Source: Litorimonas sp051251645
GTDB lineage: Bacteria > Pseudomonadota > Alphaproteobacteria > Caulobacterales > Maricaulaceae
NCBI GenBank assembly: GCA_051251645.1
Contig: JBPOEY010000001.1
Span: 186,001 to 250,000, forward strand
DNA: 64,000 bases
Direction: 5' to 3'
The notes under the pieces were generated by a model. The model did not search any database. It was not told the origin of the DNA and worked only from the letters and a program-made list of their open reading frames with translations. Positions 41,568 through 49,880 of this stretch are shown here, one piece after another; position 1 is the stretch's first letter, and each line of letters opens with the position of its first letter. Position numbers and translations under genes: made by a program.

Positions 41568-42521
41568 GTGAGGTCTTTTAACCGCTACACGGATATTCCG
41601 GATGAAGCCCGCGGCGCGGTTATTGCGCTGGGTAATTTTGATGGGTTGCACCGCGGGCATCAAGCCGTGATTGCCCAAGTCCGCGCGATTGCAGCCGACG
41701 CTGCATGCCTCGTTGGGATCGGGCTGTTCCGGCCCCACCCTTACCGTTTCTTCAAACCCGATGCGCCGCCCTTTCGGTTGATGAGCGGGGGACTGCGCGA
41801 AGGCTTGCTGGGTGATATGGGCGTCGATGTGCTGTTCGAACTGCCGTTCGACGCGGCCCTGCGCGATATGGACGACGAAGAATTCGTTGAGACGGTTCTG
41901 CATCAGGGCCTTGGGATACGCCACGTTGTCGTCGGCAAAGACTATGGGTTCGGTAAAAACCGCTGCGGCAATGTCGAGAGCCTGACGCGGTTGTGTGCGG
42001 AGCGCGGCATTGGCGTGACGGCCGTGTCTCCGGTTGGTCTGCACAAGCTCTATGGCAAATATGGTTCAACGGAAATTCGCAAAGCCTTGCAACAGGGCGA
42101 TGTCTTTCACGCCCAACATATGCTCTCGCGCCCGTGGATGGTCGACGGTATCGTTGCCATGGGACAGCAGCGCGGACGGACGATTAATTTTCCCACGGCT
42201 AATCTCGATTTTGGTGATCTCGTGCGGCCAAAATACGGCGTTTATGCTGTCGAAGTCCATATTGCGGGTGAGGCGGATTGGCGGCCTGCCGTGGCGAATA
42301 CGGGCACGCGCCCCACGGTCGATGGCGATGAGGCGCGCCTCGAAGTCCATATTTTCGACTTCGATCAGGATATTTACGGTCAACGACTCACCGTTCGCTT
42401 CCGCAGCTTCATTCGCGAAGAGAAAAAATTCGACAGTTTTGACGAGCTGCGGCAACAAATTGCGCGAGATGCCGATGGGGCACGCGCGATATTCGGTATT
42501 TTAAACAAAGAGAGTCAGTGA
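41568..42521 (+). CDS. ribF: Bifunctional riboflavin kinase/FAD synthetase RibF
   Basis: A 317-residue enzyme that makes FMN and FAD from riboflavin. The N-terminal adenylyltransferase has AVIALGNFDGLHRGHQAVI (GxFDGxHxGH), VVVGKDYGFGKNRCG and STEIRKAL; the C-terminal kinase has GRTINFPTANLDF and GVYAVEV...VANTGTRPTV, and EVHIFDFDQDIYGQ. GTG 41568 is the start, 5 bp after the MaoC stop. No FMN riboswitch was recognised; the gene appears driven from the HAD-MaoC operon. Confidence 0.93.
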   Translation: MRSFNRYTDIPDEARGAVIALGNFDGLHRGHQAVIAQVRAIAADAACLVGIGLFRPHPYRFFKPDAPPFRLMSGGLREGLLGDMGVDVLFELPFDAALRDMDDEEFVETVLHQGLGIRHVVVGKDYGFGKNRCGNVESLTRLCAERGIGVTAVSPVGLHKLYGKYGSTEIRKALQQGDVFHAQHMLSRPWMVDGIVAMGQQRGRTINFPTANLDFGDLVRPKYGVYAVEVHIAGEADWRPAVANTGTRPTVDGDEARLEVHIFDFDQDIYGQRLTVRFRSFIREEKKFDSFDELRQQIARDADGARAIFGILNKESQ

Positions 42522-42603
42522 ATTGCCAAGCGTCTGAGCGTGTGGCAGTCGATCAGTAATATTGCGGTCGGGGTGGGCCGTAGAAATTTAAGGGGAAACC
42601 TCC

Positions 42604-44283
42604 GTGACATATTTTATCATGATCCTTCTGGGATTTATCGTTGTTGGGGTAGCTAACGCGCTCTGGCAGATGCGCACCCATCCCAAGGGGCTCTACATTC
42701 TGTTCTTTGCGGAAATGTGGGAACGTTTCTCTTACTACGGGATGCGCGCTCTGCTTATTTTCTACCTCACGAAGCATTTCCTGTTCACTGATGGCCAAGC
42801 CTACGGAATCTACGGGGCCTACACGACGCTCGTCTATATCACCCCCGTTATCGGCGGCATGTTGGCAGACCGCTATTTGGGTCAGCGTAAAGCCATCGTC
42901 ATCGGTGCAATTTTGCTGGTGATCGGTCACGCAGGCATGGCGATTGAGGGAGAACCTATCACGGACCCAATGTTGAGAGATGAAACAATTCTCAATGTTT
43001 TCTATCTTAGCCTGGCCTTCATCATTGCAGGCGTTGGTTTTCTGAAAGCCAATATTTCCGCGATTGTGGGTGAGCTATATCCCAAAACGGACCCTCGCCG
43101 CGATAGCGGTTTCACTTTGTTTTATGTCGGTATTAATCTCGGCGCAGCAGGCGGTGCATTGCTCGCAGGTTGGCTCGGTGAAACATATGGTTGGGGCTAC
43201 GGTTTCGGCCTTGCGGGCATCGGAATGCTCGCTGGCCTCGTTGTGTTTGTGTTCGGTAAGCCGCTCCTAAAGGGGGCAGGCGAGCCGCCTAATCCGGCTT
43301 ATTTGGCCGAACGTGTTGGCGGCATTATTAGCCGTGAGTGGCTCATCTACATCCTGAGCTTCCTCGGCGTTGGCGTGATTTGGTATCTCGTGCGCGATGA
43401 GACGACAGTTGGTCTCACGCTGGGTGTTGCGATGGTGTCGACCTATGGCTACATTCTGTATCGCTCAGTCTTTCAGTTAGAGCCGCACGCTCGAAACCGT
43501 CTTTTAGCCGCGCTATTCCTGATTACCGTTCAAGTTCTATTTTGGGCCTTGTTTGAACAAGCCGGGTCATCGCTCAGCCTCTTCACGGATCGTGCCGTTG
43601 ACCGGACGATATTGGGACAGGAACAGCCGGCCTCGATCTTCCAGTCACTTAACGCGATCTATATTGTGTTCCTTGGCCCGCTCTTCGCGATTGGGTGGAT
43701 TTGGCTCGGAAAGCGCAATCTCGAACCGTCCACAGGGGCGAAGTTCGGACTGGGTGTTATGCAATTGGGTCTCGGTTTTCTTGTCCTTGTTTGGGGCGCG
43801 AACTCTGCAGGTCTGGGCAATCTGACGCCTGTCTTCTTCATCTGCATGATTTATCTATTGCACACGACGGGCGAACTTTGTCTGTCGCCTGTGGGCCTGT
43901 CAGCGATGACACGTCTGTCGACTCCAAATATGGTCGGCCTCATTATGGGTGCATGGTTCTTGGCCTCTGGTGCGGGCAACTTTGTCGCCGCACAGATTGC
44001 TAAGCTCACATCTTCGTCAGAACTAGAAGGGTTGAACGCTGAAGCCGCGTTGGCGGAAACGCAGAGCACCGTTCTGGCTGTCTACTCCCAAATCGGGTGG
44101 ATTGCCGTGGGTGTTGGTGTGGCGTTGATCGCGATCAGCCCACTCATTAAGCGCCTGATGCATCTCGATACGCTCGAAGCGGATATGGACGCTTATTATG
44201 TCCGCGAAGGCGGAGACAAGACATTGGACGGCGACAGCATGATCGGCGAACGTGAGAGCCCAACGGGTAACGTCAAAGACTAA
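42604..44283 (+). CDS. POT/PTR family proton-dependent oligopeptide transporter
   Basis: A 559-residue inner-membrane transporter with about 14 helices. Signatures are FFAEMWERFSYYGMRALL (ExxERFxYYG), the GGMLADRYLGQRKAIVIG loop and the second POT motif FTLFYVGINLGAAGGALLAGWLGETYGWGYGFGLAG. It imports di- and tripeptides with protons. GTG 42604 has AAGGGGAAA at correct spacing. A strong terminator follows, so it is a single-gene unit. Confidence 0.93.
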   Translation: MTYFIMILLGFIVVGVANALWQMRTHPKGLYILFFAEMWERFSYYGMRALLIFYLTKHFLFTDGQAYGIYGAYTTLVYITPVIGGMLADRYLGQRKAIVIGAILLVIGHAGMAIEGEPITDPMLRDETILNVFYLSLAFIIAGVGFLKANISAIVGELYPKTDPRRDSGFTLFYVGINLGAAGGALLAGWLGETYGWGYGFGLAGIGMLAGLVVFVFGKPLLKGAGEPPNPAYLAERVGGIISREWLIYILSFLGVGVIWYLVRDETTVGLTLGVAMVSTYGYILYRSVFQLEPHARNRLLAALFLITVQVLFWALFEQAGSSLSLFTDRAVDRTILGQEQPASIFQSLNAIYIVFLGPLFAIGWIWLGKRNLEPSTGAKFGLGVMQLGLGFLVLVWGANSAGLGNLTPVFFICMIYLLHTTGELCLSPVGLSAMTRLSTPNMVGLIMGAWFLASGAGNFVAAQIAKLTSSSELEGLNAEAALAETQSTVLAVYSQIGWIAVGVGVALIAISPLIKRLMHLDTLEADMDAYYVREGGDKTLDGDSMIGERESPTGNVKD

Positions 44284-44310
44284 GCCTCCATTTCATATGG
44301 CAAAGAAAAG

Positions 44311-44334
44311 GCCCGCCAATTGGCGGGCTTTTTT
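44311..44334 (+). terminator. Rho-independent terminator after the POT transporter
   Basis: GCCCGCCAA/TTGGCGGGC, an uninterrupted palindrome, followed by six T. The spacer up to 44445 holds no further feature. Confidence 0.85.
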
Positions 44335-44445
44335 GCGAGCGGATGTTGGCGAAACGTAGGACGCGCGCGTCGCGCTCATCACCCTCCGGGCCAACGAAAC
44401 ACCTCTACAGCCCCTCGTATTGTTCGGAGCGGGGATTTTCGTTAA

Positions 44446-45111
44446 TTAGCGCCTGTTCATAACCATGCCGAGGATATCGTCCATCGTATTGCCGTCTCCG
44501 TCGGCGTCAAGCATCTTGCCGAGCATACCGAGACCTTGTTGATGGGCTTGTCTTTGCTGCTTCACTTGACGTCCGCCGCCCCCAAAAAGCCCGCCGAGCA
44601 TGCCGCCGAGACCGCCTTTGGCCGCACCCCTGCCGCCGCCCATTAATTGCTGCATCGCGGCTTGGGCGAGCATGCCTTGAATGCCTTGGTTATTATTCGT
44701 CTGTTTGGACATGCCGCCCATCACCATCATCGCGACCATCGGCAGCATCTTTTTCAGAATACCGGAATCAATGCCGGTCTGTTCGGACGCGCGGCCTGCG
44801 ACGGCGCGGCTAACCTCTTTGGTGCCGAACAAATGACCGAGAATGGCATTGCCTTCGGTGGGCGCATTTTGGGCGAGCGCCCAGGGATCGTCCAAATATT
44901 GCGCATGACCGCCATTTTGAAGCGCTCCCAGCAGGCCAGCGAGGCCTTGAGGGGAGGATGTGTTTTGTTTCATCGCCGAGCTGATGGCGGGCAGGAGGGC
45001 ACCAATCGCTTGTTGGCTTTGCTGCGGCGACAGGCCGAATTGGCCGCCTGCTTCTTGCGCGGTGTTGCCGCCTGCCGCTTGCATGATCATGTCCATCATA
45101 TTTATGGCCAT
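44446..45111 (-). CDS. DUF937 family protein
   Basis: A 221-residue soluble protein of the DUF937 type. The N-terminal MAINMMDMIMQAAGG, then FGLSPQQSQQAIGALLPAISSAMKQNTSSPQGLAGLLGALQNGG and ILGHLFGTKEVSRAVAGRASEQTGIDSGILKKMLPMVAMMVMGGM match family repeats. The C-terminal third is Gly-rich (GGLGGMLGGLFGGGGR) and ends with an EF-hand-like DADGDGNTMDDILG. No function is known. The gene has its own upstream region; the next gene upstream ends 45 bp away. Confidence 0.8.
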   Translation of the reverse strand: MAINMMDMIMQAAGGNTAQEAGGQFGLSPQQSQQAIGALLPAISSAMKQNTSSPQGLAGLLGALQNGGHAQYLDDPWALAQNAPTEGNAILGHLFGTKEVSRAVAGRASEQTGIDSGILKKMLPMVAMMVMGGMSKQTNNNQGIQGMLAQAAMQQLMGGGRGAAKGGLGGMLGGLFGGGGRQVKQQRQAHQQGLGMLGKMLDADGDGNTMDDILGMVMNRR

Positions 45112-45156
45112 TGTGAAACCCTTTCAAATCTATGTCTTTGCACCGTGCGTATCGGA

Positions 45157-45819
45157 TTATTCCGGTTGTGGCGAACATCGCTCAGGAACGAGAACAAGTG
45201 CATTTATAGTGCGTTCACTCATCAACGCATCTGTCAGCGGTTTGTTCAAACTATCACGTCGTCGCCAGAGTAGATGCCAGCCCGGCGCCTCGACAATCGC
45301 CGAATATTGTACGGAAACGCCGAGGATATTGTCCGGCGTCTCGAATACAATACGGACTTGGCGTTCTGAATCTCCGCCCATTGTCCGGTTCGTCTCAAAA
45401 TCACGATTATCGGCCGCGACCCAGACGGGTACAGATCCGGCTCCAAAATCCATCGTGAATTGGCAGACTTTATTGTCCGAGCCCCGCAAATGTGCCAGTC
45501 GAAACGCCCGCTCGCCCAACGTCCCGGGGGTTGTCTGCGGTAGAGAGATCAGGATGGCGTGCGCTCTGTCCGCTAACCGACCAAAGCGTCGTCCCTCGCG
45601 CACTTCAATATGACGGCGGGTCAGAACGGCTGTCGCTGTCTCTTCGACGGTGCGAGTAATCGTTTGTGTCGTATTCTGCGCCACACGCACGGGTGCAGTG
45701 ACAAAGCGGTAAACGCCAAAGAGGATCGCCGCGATAACGAGCAGCGCCGCAAACCACAGCCCGGCGCGGATTGTCTTGTGCCGCTCGAACCGGGCTTGTT
45801 TGTCGAGGTCAGTGGTCAT
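45157..45819 (-). CDS. Single-pass membrane protein, unknown function
   Basis: A 220-residue protein that I do not recognise. A charged N-terminal 20 residues lead into one transmembrane helix (about 20-40), followed by an exported domain with strands (VREGRRFGRLADRAHAILISLPQ, VCQFTMDFGAGSVPVWVAADN, VRIVFETPDNILGVSVQYSAIVEAPGW) and a cysteine near each end. It overlaps the DUF2891 stop by 11 bases and is therefore the likely last gene of that operon. Confidence 0.6.
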   Translation of the reverse strand: MTTDLDKQARFERHKTIRAGLWFAALLVIAAILFGVYRFVTAPVRVAQNTTQTITRTVEETATAVLTRRHIEVREGRRFGRLADRAHAILISLPQTTPGTLGERAFRLAHLRGSDNKVCQFTMDFGAGSVPVWVAADNRDFETNRTMGGDSERQVRIVFETPDNILGVSVQYSAIVEAPGWHLLWRRRDSLNKPLTDALMSERTINALVLVPERCSPQPE

Positions 45820-46969
45820 GCGTCCAACCGCGATCCGTCATCAGATAGGTCGCGAAACTCGCGAGCCAGTGACTACCAGAATAATGCTCGTCTGAGACGG
45901 CGGCCACGCCTTCATCGCGGTGGATTTCTGCCGCCGCAACAAGGGATGCGCGGCGCGGGTCATCATCGGGCAAGGCGCGCGCGATATTGAACAGATTCCA
46001 CGCGCGTGAGCTATTGACCCCGTCCAAATGCACGAGCTTGCCGTCAGACGCGTCCAGCACAATCGCGGGTGCGAGCCAATCACTCGATCCGTCCGTCGGG
46101 ATGGTGGGGAGGAAGGCGGACAGCCACTGCGTGAACTCATATTGCGGCAGAACGCGTTGCATGAGGTCGGCTTCCATCAGGCAGGGGGAGAGGAAATCTT
46201 CGCCGGAGGGTTCATAAGCGAGCGGGCAATTCACGTCGCCGCCGTGAAACTCCCGCGCGCGCGTTTCAATGAGCGCGGTGAAGTCCGCATCGCCCGCGAC
46301 GGCGGCCCAATCATGCATCAGCGTCAGGGCGAAAGCGCTTTGATTGTGGGTACCGAGCCGGATCGGATAGGCGAGTTTGGGGAGCCACGCTTTGGTGGCG
46401 GTGACAATGTCGGCTTCCAACGGTTCTAGCGCCGCAAGCCAGCGTTTCGCGTCAGGGCTTTCTTCGTTTTTGGCCCACTCGCGTAACTCGGCCGTCAGTT
46501 GCAATAACCACGCCCAGCCATAAGGTCGTTCCCACGATCCGCGTGCGGCCCGTTGGAAATTCGCGAGTTCCCCGGCCATGGTTTGCGCGTTTAAATTTGC
46601 GTTCAGCTTTGTCATGGCTTCGGCCTGTACGGCATCGTCCAAACCGCCATCCCGCAACAGGCGCATGAGCAACCAATGCCCATGCACCGCGCTGTGCCAA
46701 TCAAAGCAGCCGTAAAAGGCCGGGAATAAATCTTTCGGCCGTCCGATCTCTTCTGCCGTGTCCGTGGTGCGTGAAATCTTGTTCGGAAACTCCTGCGTGA
46801 CGCAATCCAGCGCTAAGCGGGAAAAGCGATCGGCGAGGGCGGCGTCAATGTCGCCGGGAAAAGCGTCGGCACTGACGGGGATTGGTACGAGCGCCCCGTT
46901 CGCAACGGGGGGCGGTGTCGTCTCCGAACAAGCGGCAAGCAGAAGACAGATAAGGAGCAAGTGTTTCAT
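45809..46969 (-). CDS. DUF2891 family lipoprotein
   Basis: A 386-residue protein. Signal peptide MKHLLLICLLLAAC with lipobox LAAC, then a DUF2891 domain marked by FPAFYGCFDWHSAVHGHWLLMRLLR, YGWAWLLQLTAELREWA and RLGTHNQSAFALTLMHDWA, resembling an alpha/alpha barrel. Function unknown; the His- and Trp-rich motifs suggest glycan or other polymer binding. ATG 46969 was chosen for the signal peptide. Confidence 0.82.
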   Translation of the reverse strand: MKHLLLICLLLAACSETTPPPVANGALVPIPVSADAFPGDIDAALADRFSRLALDCVTQEFPNKISRTTDTAEEIGRPKDLFPAFYGCFDWHSAVHGHWLLMRLLRDGGLDDAVQAEAMTKLNANLNAQTMAGELANFQRAARGSWERPYGWAWLLQLTAELREWAKNEESPDAKRWLAALEPLEADIVTATKAWLPKLAYPIRLGTHNQSAFALTLMHDWAAVAGDADFTALIETRAREFHGGDVNCPLAYEPSGEDFLSPCLMEADLMQRVLPQYEFTQWLSAFLPTIPTDGSSDWLAPAIVLDASDGKLVHLDGVNSSRAWNLFNIARALPDDDPRRASLVAAAEIHRDEGVAAVSDEHYSGSHWLASFATYLMTDRGWTHDH

Positions 46970-47059
46970 GTGGTGAGTGTTACAGCCACCGCCACATGGC
47001 GCAAGGTCAGGCTGAAGACTTGGTTTTGTTGAACGGGGTCTGTTAGTCAAAAAATACGT

Positions 47060-47686
47060 CTAAATGAGACCCATGACGGTCAACTCTCGCGCCATATTCA
47101 CGCGCGCTTTGGCGTCCCATTCTTGCCTCAGAGTCTCAGTTTTATAGATCCGGTCCATGGCTAAGAAATGGCGCAACATCTTGGCGCGGCCCTTGCGAAA
47201 CATAGGTCCGGGAACCCAGCGATATTCGCGCCGAATATCGCGTGTGTAGTCATCGTAAATATCGGGCGGTGTCGCCAGAATCGACAGGTCGATATCCAGC
47301 ATTAAGGCCGTGTCTGGATCATCCGTTTGACCATGATTTTGCGTTAAGAGGATCATAGTTTCAACGATAGTGACGTCAGCGCTTGGCAGCTGACCTCGCA
47401 AGACGTCTTTCGCCATTTCTGCGCTGTCGGCCTCATTCGTTTTCGAAAACGGTTTATAAACGGCATCGTGAAACCAGATCGCGATCTCGATCAGGTCAGG
47501 CCGGATCGCGAGATCACGGCGTTCGTCCAGATGCCGAAGACAGGCGTTGATATGTTCCGCCGTATGATAATGGCGATGACGCTGGCCATGGAAGCGTTGC
47601 AGTGTTTCGAATGTGTCTTGCGACGGATCGAGGCCAAGCCGCTGCGTCAGCGCGGCCCACCGTGTCGGGTCAAGCGTTACGGCCAT
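47060..47686 (-). CDS. HD-domain metal-dependent phosphohydrolase-like protein
   Basis: A 208-residue protein of the predicted metal-dependent HD superfamily. Ligand motifs are YHTAEHINACLRHLDE, IAIWFHDAVYKPFSKTNEADSAEMA (H-D pair), then ILLTQNHGQTDDPDTALMLDIDLSIL. Members are probable nucleotidases of unknown specificity. The start overlaps the hemF stop by 10 bases, so it is in the hemF operon. Confidence 0.85.
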   Translation of the reverse strand: MAVTLDPTRWAALTQRLGLDPSQDTFETLQRFHGQRHRHYHTAEHINACLRHLDERRDLAIRPDLIEIAIWFHDAVYKPFSKTNEADSAEMAKDVLRGQLPSADVTIVETMILLTQNHGQTDDPDTALMLDIDLSILATPPDIYDDYTRDIRREYRWVPGPMFRKGRAKMLRHFLAMDRIYKTETLRQEWDAKARVNMARELTVMGLI

Positions 47687-48555
47687 TTCACCACAGGCGG
47701 CATGCTGCTCAGAATTGTCGCGACATTGCCGCCCGTTTTGAGCCCAAAGGTCGTGCCACGGTCCCAGAGCAGGTTGAACTCAACGTAGCGGCCGCGCAGG
47801 ATGAGTTGTTCTTCGCGCTCGGCTTCTGTCCACGGCTCATGCATGCGACCACGCGCGATGGCGGAATAGGTCGATTGGAACGCGCGGCCGACGTCTTGGG
47901 TGAAGGCGAAATCATCTTCGAAAGAGCCGCTATTATGGCGGTCATAGAAGATACCGCCCGTGCCGCGCGGCTCGTCGCGGTGGTGCAGATGGAAATAATC
48001 GTCGCACCATTGCTTATAGCGGTCGTAATCGGCGACGGGATGCGCGTCGCAGGGCGCGCGCATACCCGCATGAAAGGCAATGGCGTCGGGATTGTCTTGT
48101 GTACGCTGTTCATTCAGCGTCGGTGTCAGGTCGCCGCCGCCGCCGAACCAATCCTGCGTCGTGACGATATAGCGCGTGTTCATGTGAACGGCGGGAACGC
48201 GCGGATTATGCATATGCGCGATGAGCGACACACCCGCCGCCCAGAAGCTTGGGTCTTTATCCGCGCCGGGCGTTTTTGCGGCCATTTCGGGTGTAAACTC
48301 ACCTTTGACGACGCTGATGTGCACGCCGCATTTCTCGAAGAAACGCCCGCGTAACATGCCGCCTGTTCCGCCGCCGCCATTCTCGACTTTGCGCTGCCAG
48401 TCCGTATACGCAAACGTGCCCGGCTCACCGGGGTAAAGGTCCGTGGGCGCGTCGCGTTCAATGGCTTCGAACTCGACGCAAATTTGATCGCGTAACTCCC
48501 GGAACCACGCGCTGGCGCGCGTTTTTCGGTCCGTTACGATCGTCTCATCCAACAT
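47677..48555 (-). CDS. hemF: Oxygen-dependent coproporphyrinogen III oxidase HemF
   Basis: A 292-residue enzyme that makes protoporphyrinogen IX from coproporphyrinogen III with oxygen. Typical motifs are the GGGGTGGMLRGRFFEKCGVHISVVKGEF segment, AHMHNPRVPAVHMNTRYI, DWFGGGGDLTP, GTGGIFYD and RGRYVEFNLLWDRGTTFGLKTGGNVATILSSMPP. ATG 48555 is the correct N-terminus (MLDETI) and overlaps the upstream NTF2-like gene by 11 bases; the longer frame would run far into it. HemW at 68 handles haem transfer, so the organism relies on an aerobic oxidase here. Confidence 0.95.
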   Translation of the reverse strand: MLDETIVTDRKTRASAWFRELRDQICVEFEAIERDAPTDLYPGEPGTFAYTDWQRKVENGGGGTGGMLRGRFFEKCGVHISVVKGEFTPEMAAKTPGADKDPSFWAAGVSLIAHMHNPRVPAVHMNTRYIVTTQDWFGGGGDLTPTLNEQRTQDNPDAIAFHAGMRAPCDAHPVADYDRYKQWCDDYFHLHHRDEPRGTGGIFYDRHNSGSFEDDFAFTQDVGRAFQSTYSAIARGRMHEPWTEAEREEQLILRGRYVEFNLLWDRGTTFGLKTGGNVATILSSMPPVVKWP

Positions 48556-49012
48556 CAGTAAAATGCCCGTGTATGCAAAGCCAACGCCCGTCCTCACGTA
48601 CATAAATACGCGTTGATTTGCCTTGGCTGGTGAATCGCTCACCGGCTTTTGCGCCGGTCGTGTATGTGCCGCTATCTGACCAATAATAGGTGATCCACGC
48701 TGTGTCCCCGCGCACATTTACCTGCGGTTGATGCATAAAGGTCCGCACATTTTTCACGCGGTCCAGATAATCTGTGTAGCTTGCGCGCTCTAGCGCTTTG
48801 CCGGATTGCAGATAAATATCACCTTCGCCAAACAGCGTATAATCGGGATGGATGTGGGTCATGTAGCGATCCACATCACCGGCTTCGACCGCCGCCCACA
48901 TGCTCACAATCGCAGCTTCAATGGCTTGACGATCGGCTTGATCGTCAGCGTAGGCAGACGGGACTGCGATCAATAAGATGGCCGCAATGAGCGCTAGGAA
49001 AACAGTTTTCAC
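48545..49012 (-). CDS. Secreted NTF2-like (SnoaL/DUF4440-type) protein
   Basis: A 155-residue exported protein. Signal peptide MKTVFLALIAAILLIAVPSAYA, then an NTF2-like cone domain: ADRQAIEAAIVSMWAAVEAGDVDRYMTHIHPDYTLFGEG, VNVRGDTAWITYYWSDSGTY, STRIYVREDGRWLCIHGHF. Such domains bind small ligands or act as isomerases; no function can be assigned. It is coupled by a four-base overlap to a cytoplasmic NTF2-like gene. Confidence 0.82.
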   Translation of the reverse strand: MKTVFLALIAAILLIAVPSAYADDQADRQAIEAAIVSMWAAVEAGDVDRYMTHIHPDYTLFGEGDIYLQSGKALERASYTDYLDRVKNVRTFMHQPQVNVRGDTAWITYYWSDSGTYTTGAKAGERFTSQGKSTRIYVREDGRWLCIHGHFTDVG

Positions 49013-49422
49013 GATTGACGGGCTTTCATGGCTTTGAGCATTTCGCCCATTTGCTGATGGACTTTGTTCACGGCCTGCAGCGGGCGAACCATAACTTTGA
49101 AATCAATGATGAGGCCGTCGTCATTAAAGGTGATCATGTCGATGCCATTGACGGTGACGCCGTCCATCTCTGTCTCGAATTCCATCACGACATGGTTACC
49201 GTCCACAACTTCGCGTAAATATTTAAAACTGTCATTCCCAAGCGTTTCATTGGCCGCCCAGAGATAGGCAAAGGTGATTTGCCTTCCGCGCTGGGGTGTG
49301 TGGACGACAGGTGAGTGGAAGACGACATCCTCATGCAGCAGCGCGTTCAGCGCCGCGGGGGAAGGCGTGTCTGTATAGGCGTGCCATTTGGCGATGGGGT
49401 GGCTGTCGTTCGGGTGCGTCAT
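49009..49422 (-). CDS. Cytoplasmic NTF2-like (SnoaL) protein
   Basis: A 137-residue NTF2-like domain without signal peptide: KWHAYTDTPSPAALNALLHEDVVFHSPVVHTPQRGRQ, YLREVVDGNHVVMEFETEMDGVTVNGIDMITFNDDGLIIDFKVMVRP. This is the SnoaL-like pattern with a helix-strand cone. It is coupled to trmL (4-base overlap) and to the secreted NTF2-like gene (4-base overlap). Ligand unknown. Confidence 0.82.
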   Translation of the reverse strand: MTHPNDSHPIAKWHAYTDTPSPAALNALLHEDVVFHSPVVHTPQRGRQITFAYLWAANETLGNDSFKYLREVVDGNHVVMEFETEMDGVTVNGIDMITFNDDGLIIDFKVMVRPLQAVNKVHQQMGEMLKAMKARQS

Positions 49423-49868
49423 GATCCGTCCTTAGCGAGCGTGCGCGTCTGGCGCAAAGTTTCGAACAGCGCAATCGCGACCGTGTTGGAGAGGTTGAGC
49501 GAGCGCCCTTGGATCGGAATGACAACCCGTGCGTCGCAATCGGCGTGCACCGCATTAGGCACGCCCGCACTTTCATTGCCAAAGACGAGGTGATCGCCTG
49601 GTTTGAAGGTGAAACCCGTGAGGGGATCGGCACCTTTTGTGGTGAACAACACACGGCGTCCGGGCTGTTCTTTATAGTTATCCCACGTTGCGTGTCGGGT
49701 CAGGTCAACCGCGCCACCATAATCCATCGCCGCGCGCCGAACGTCCTTCGTCGCGAGCGGGAACCCCAACGGCTCAATGACCGACAGGGGGACTTTGAAA
49801 CAGGCGCAGCTGCGCAGAATATTGCCAAAATTCGCGGCAATGCCGGGTTGGTAGAGAACGATCCGCAT
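49419..49868 (-). CDS. trmL: tRNA (cytidine/uridine-34 2'-O)-methyltransferase TrmL
   Basis: A 149-residue SPOUT methyltransferase. Family motifs are IVLYQPGIAANFGNILRSCACFKVPLSVIEPLGFPL, DHLVFGNESAGVP (motif 2) and VVIPIQGRSLNLSNTVAIALFETLRQ (motif 3 trefoil knot). TrmL methylates the wobble base of tRNA-Leu. It lies 12 bp after phoD and overlaps the downstream NTF2-like gene. Confidence 0.93.
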   Translation of the reverse strand: MRIVLYQPGIAANFGNILRSCACFKVPLSVIEPLGFPLATKDVRRAAMDYGGAVDLTRHATWDNYKEQPGRRVLFTTKGADPLTGFTFKPGDHLVFGNESAGVPNAVHADCDARVVIPIQGRSLNLSNTVAIALFETLRQTRTLAKDGS

Positions 49869-49880
49869 GTCTGGTCCGGA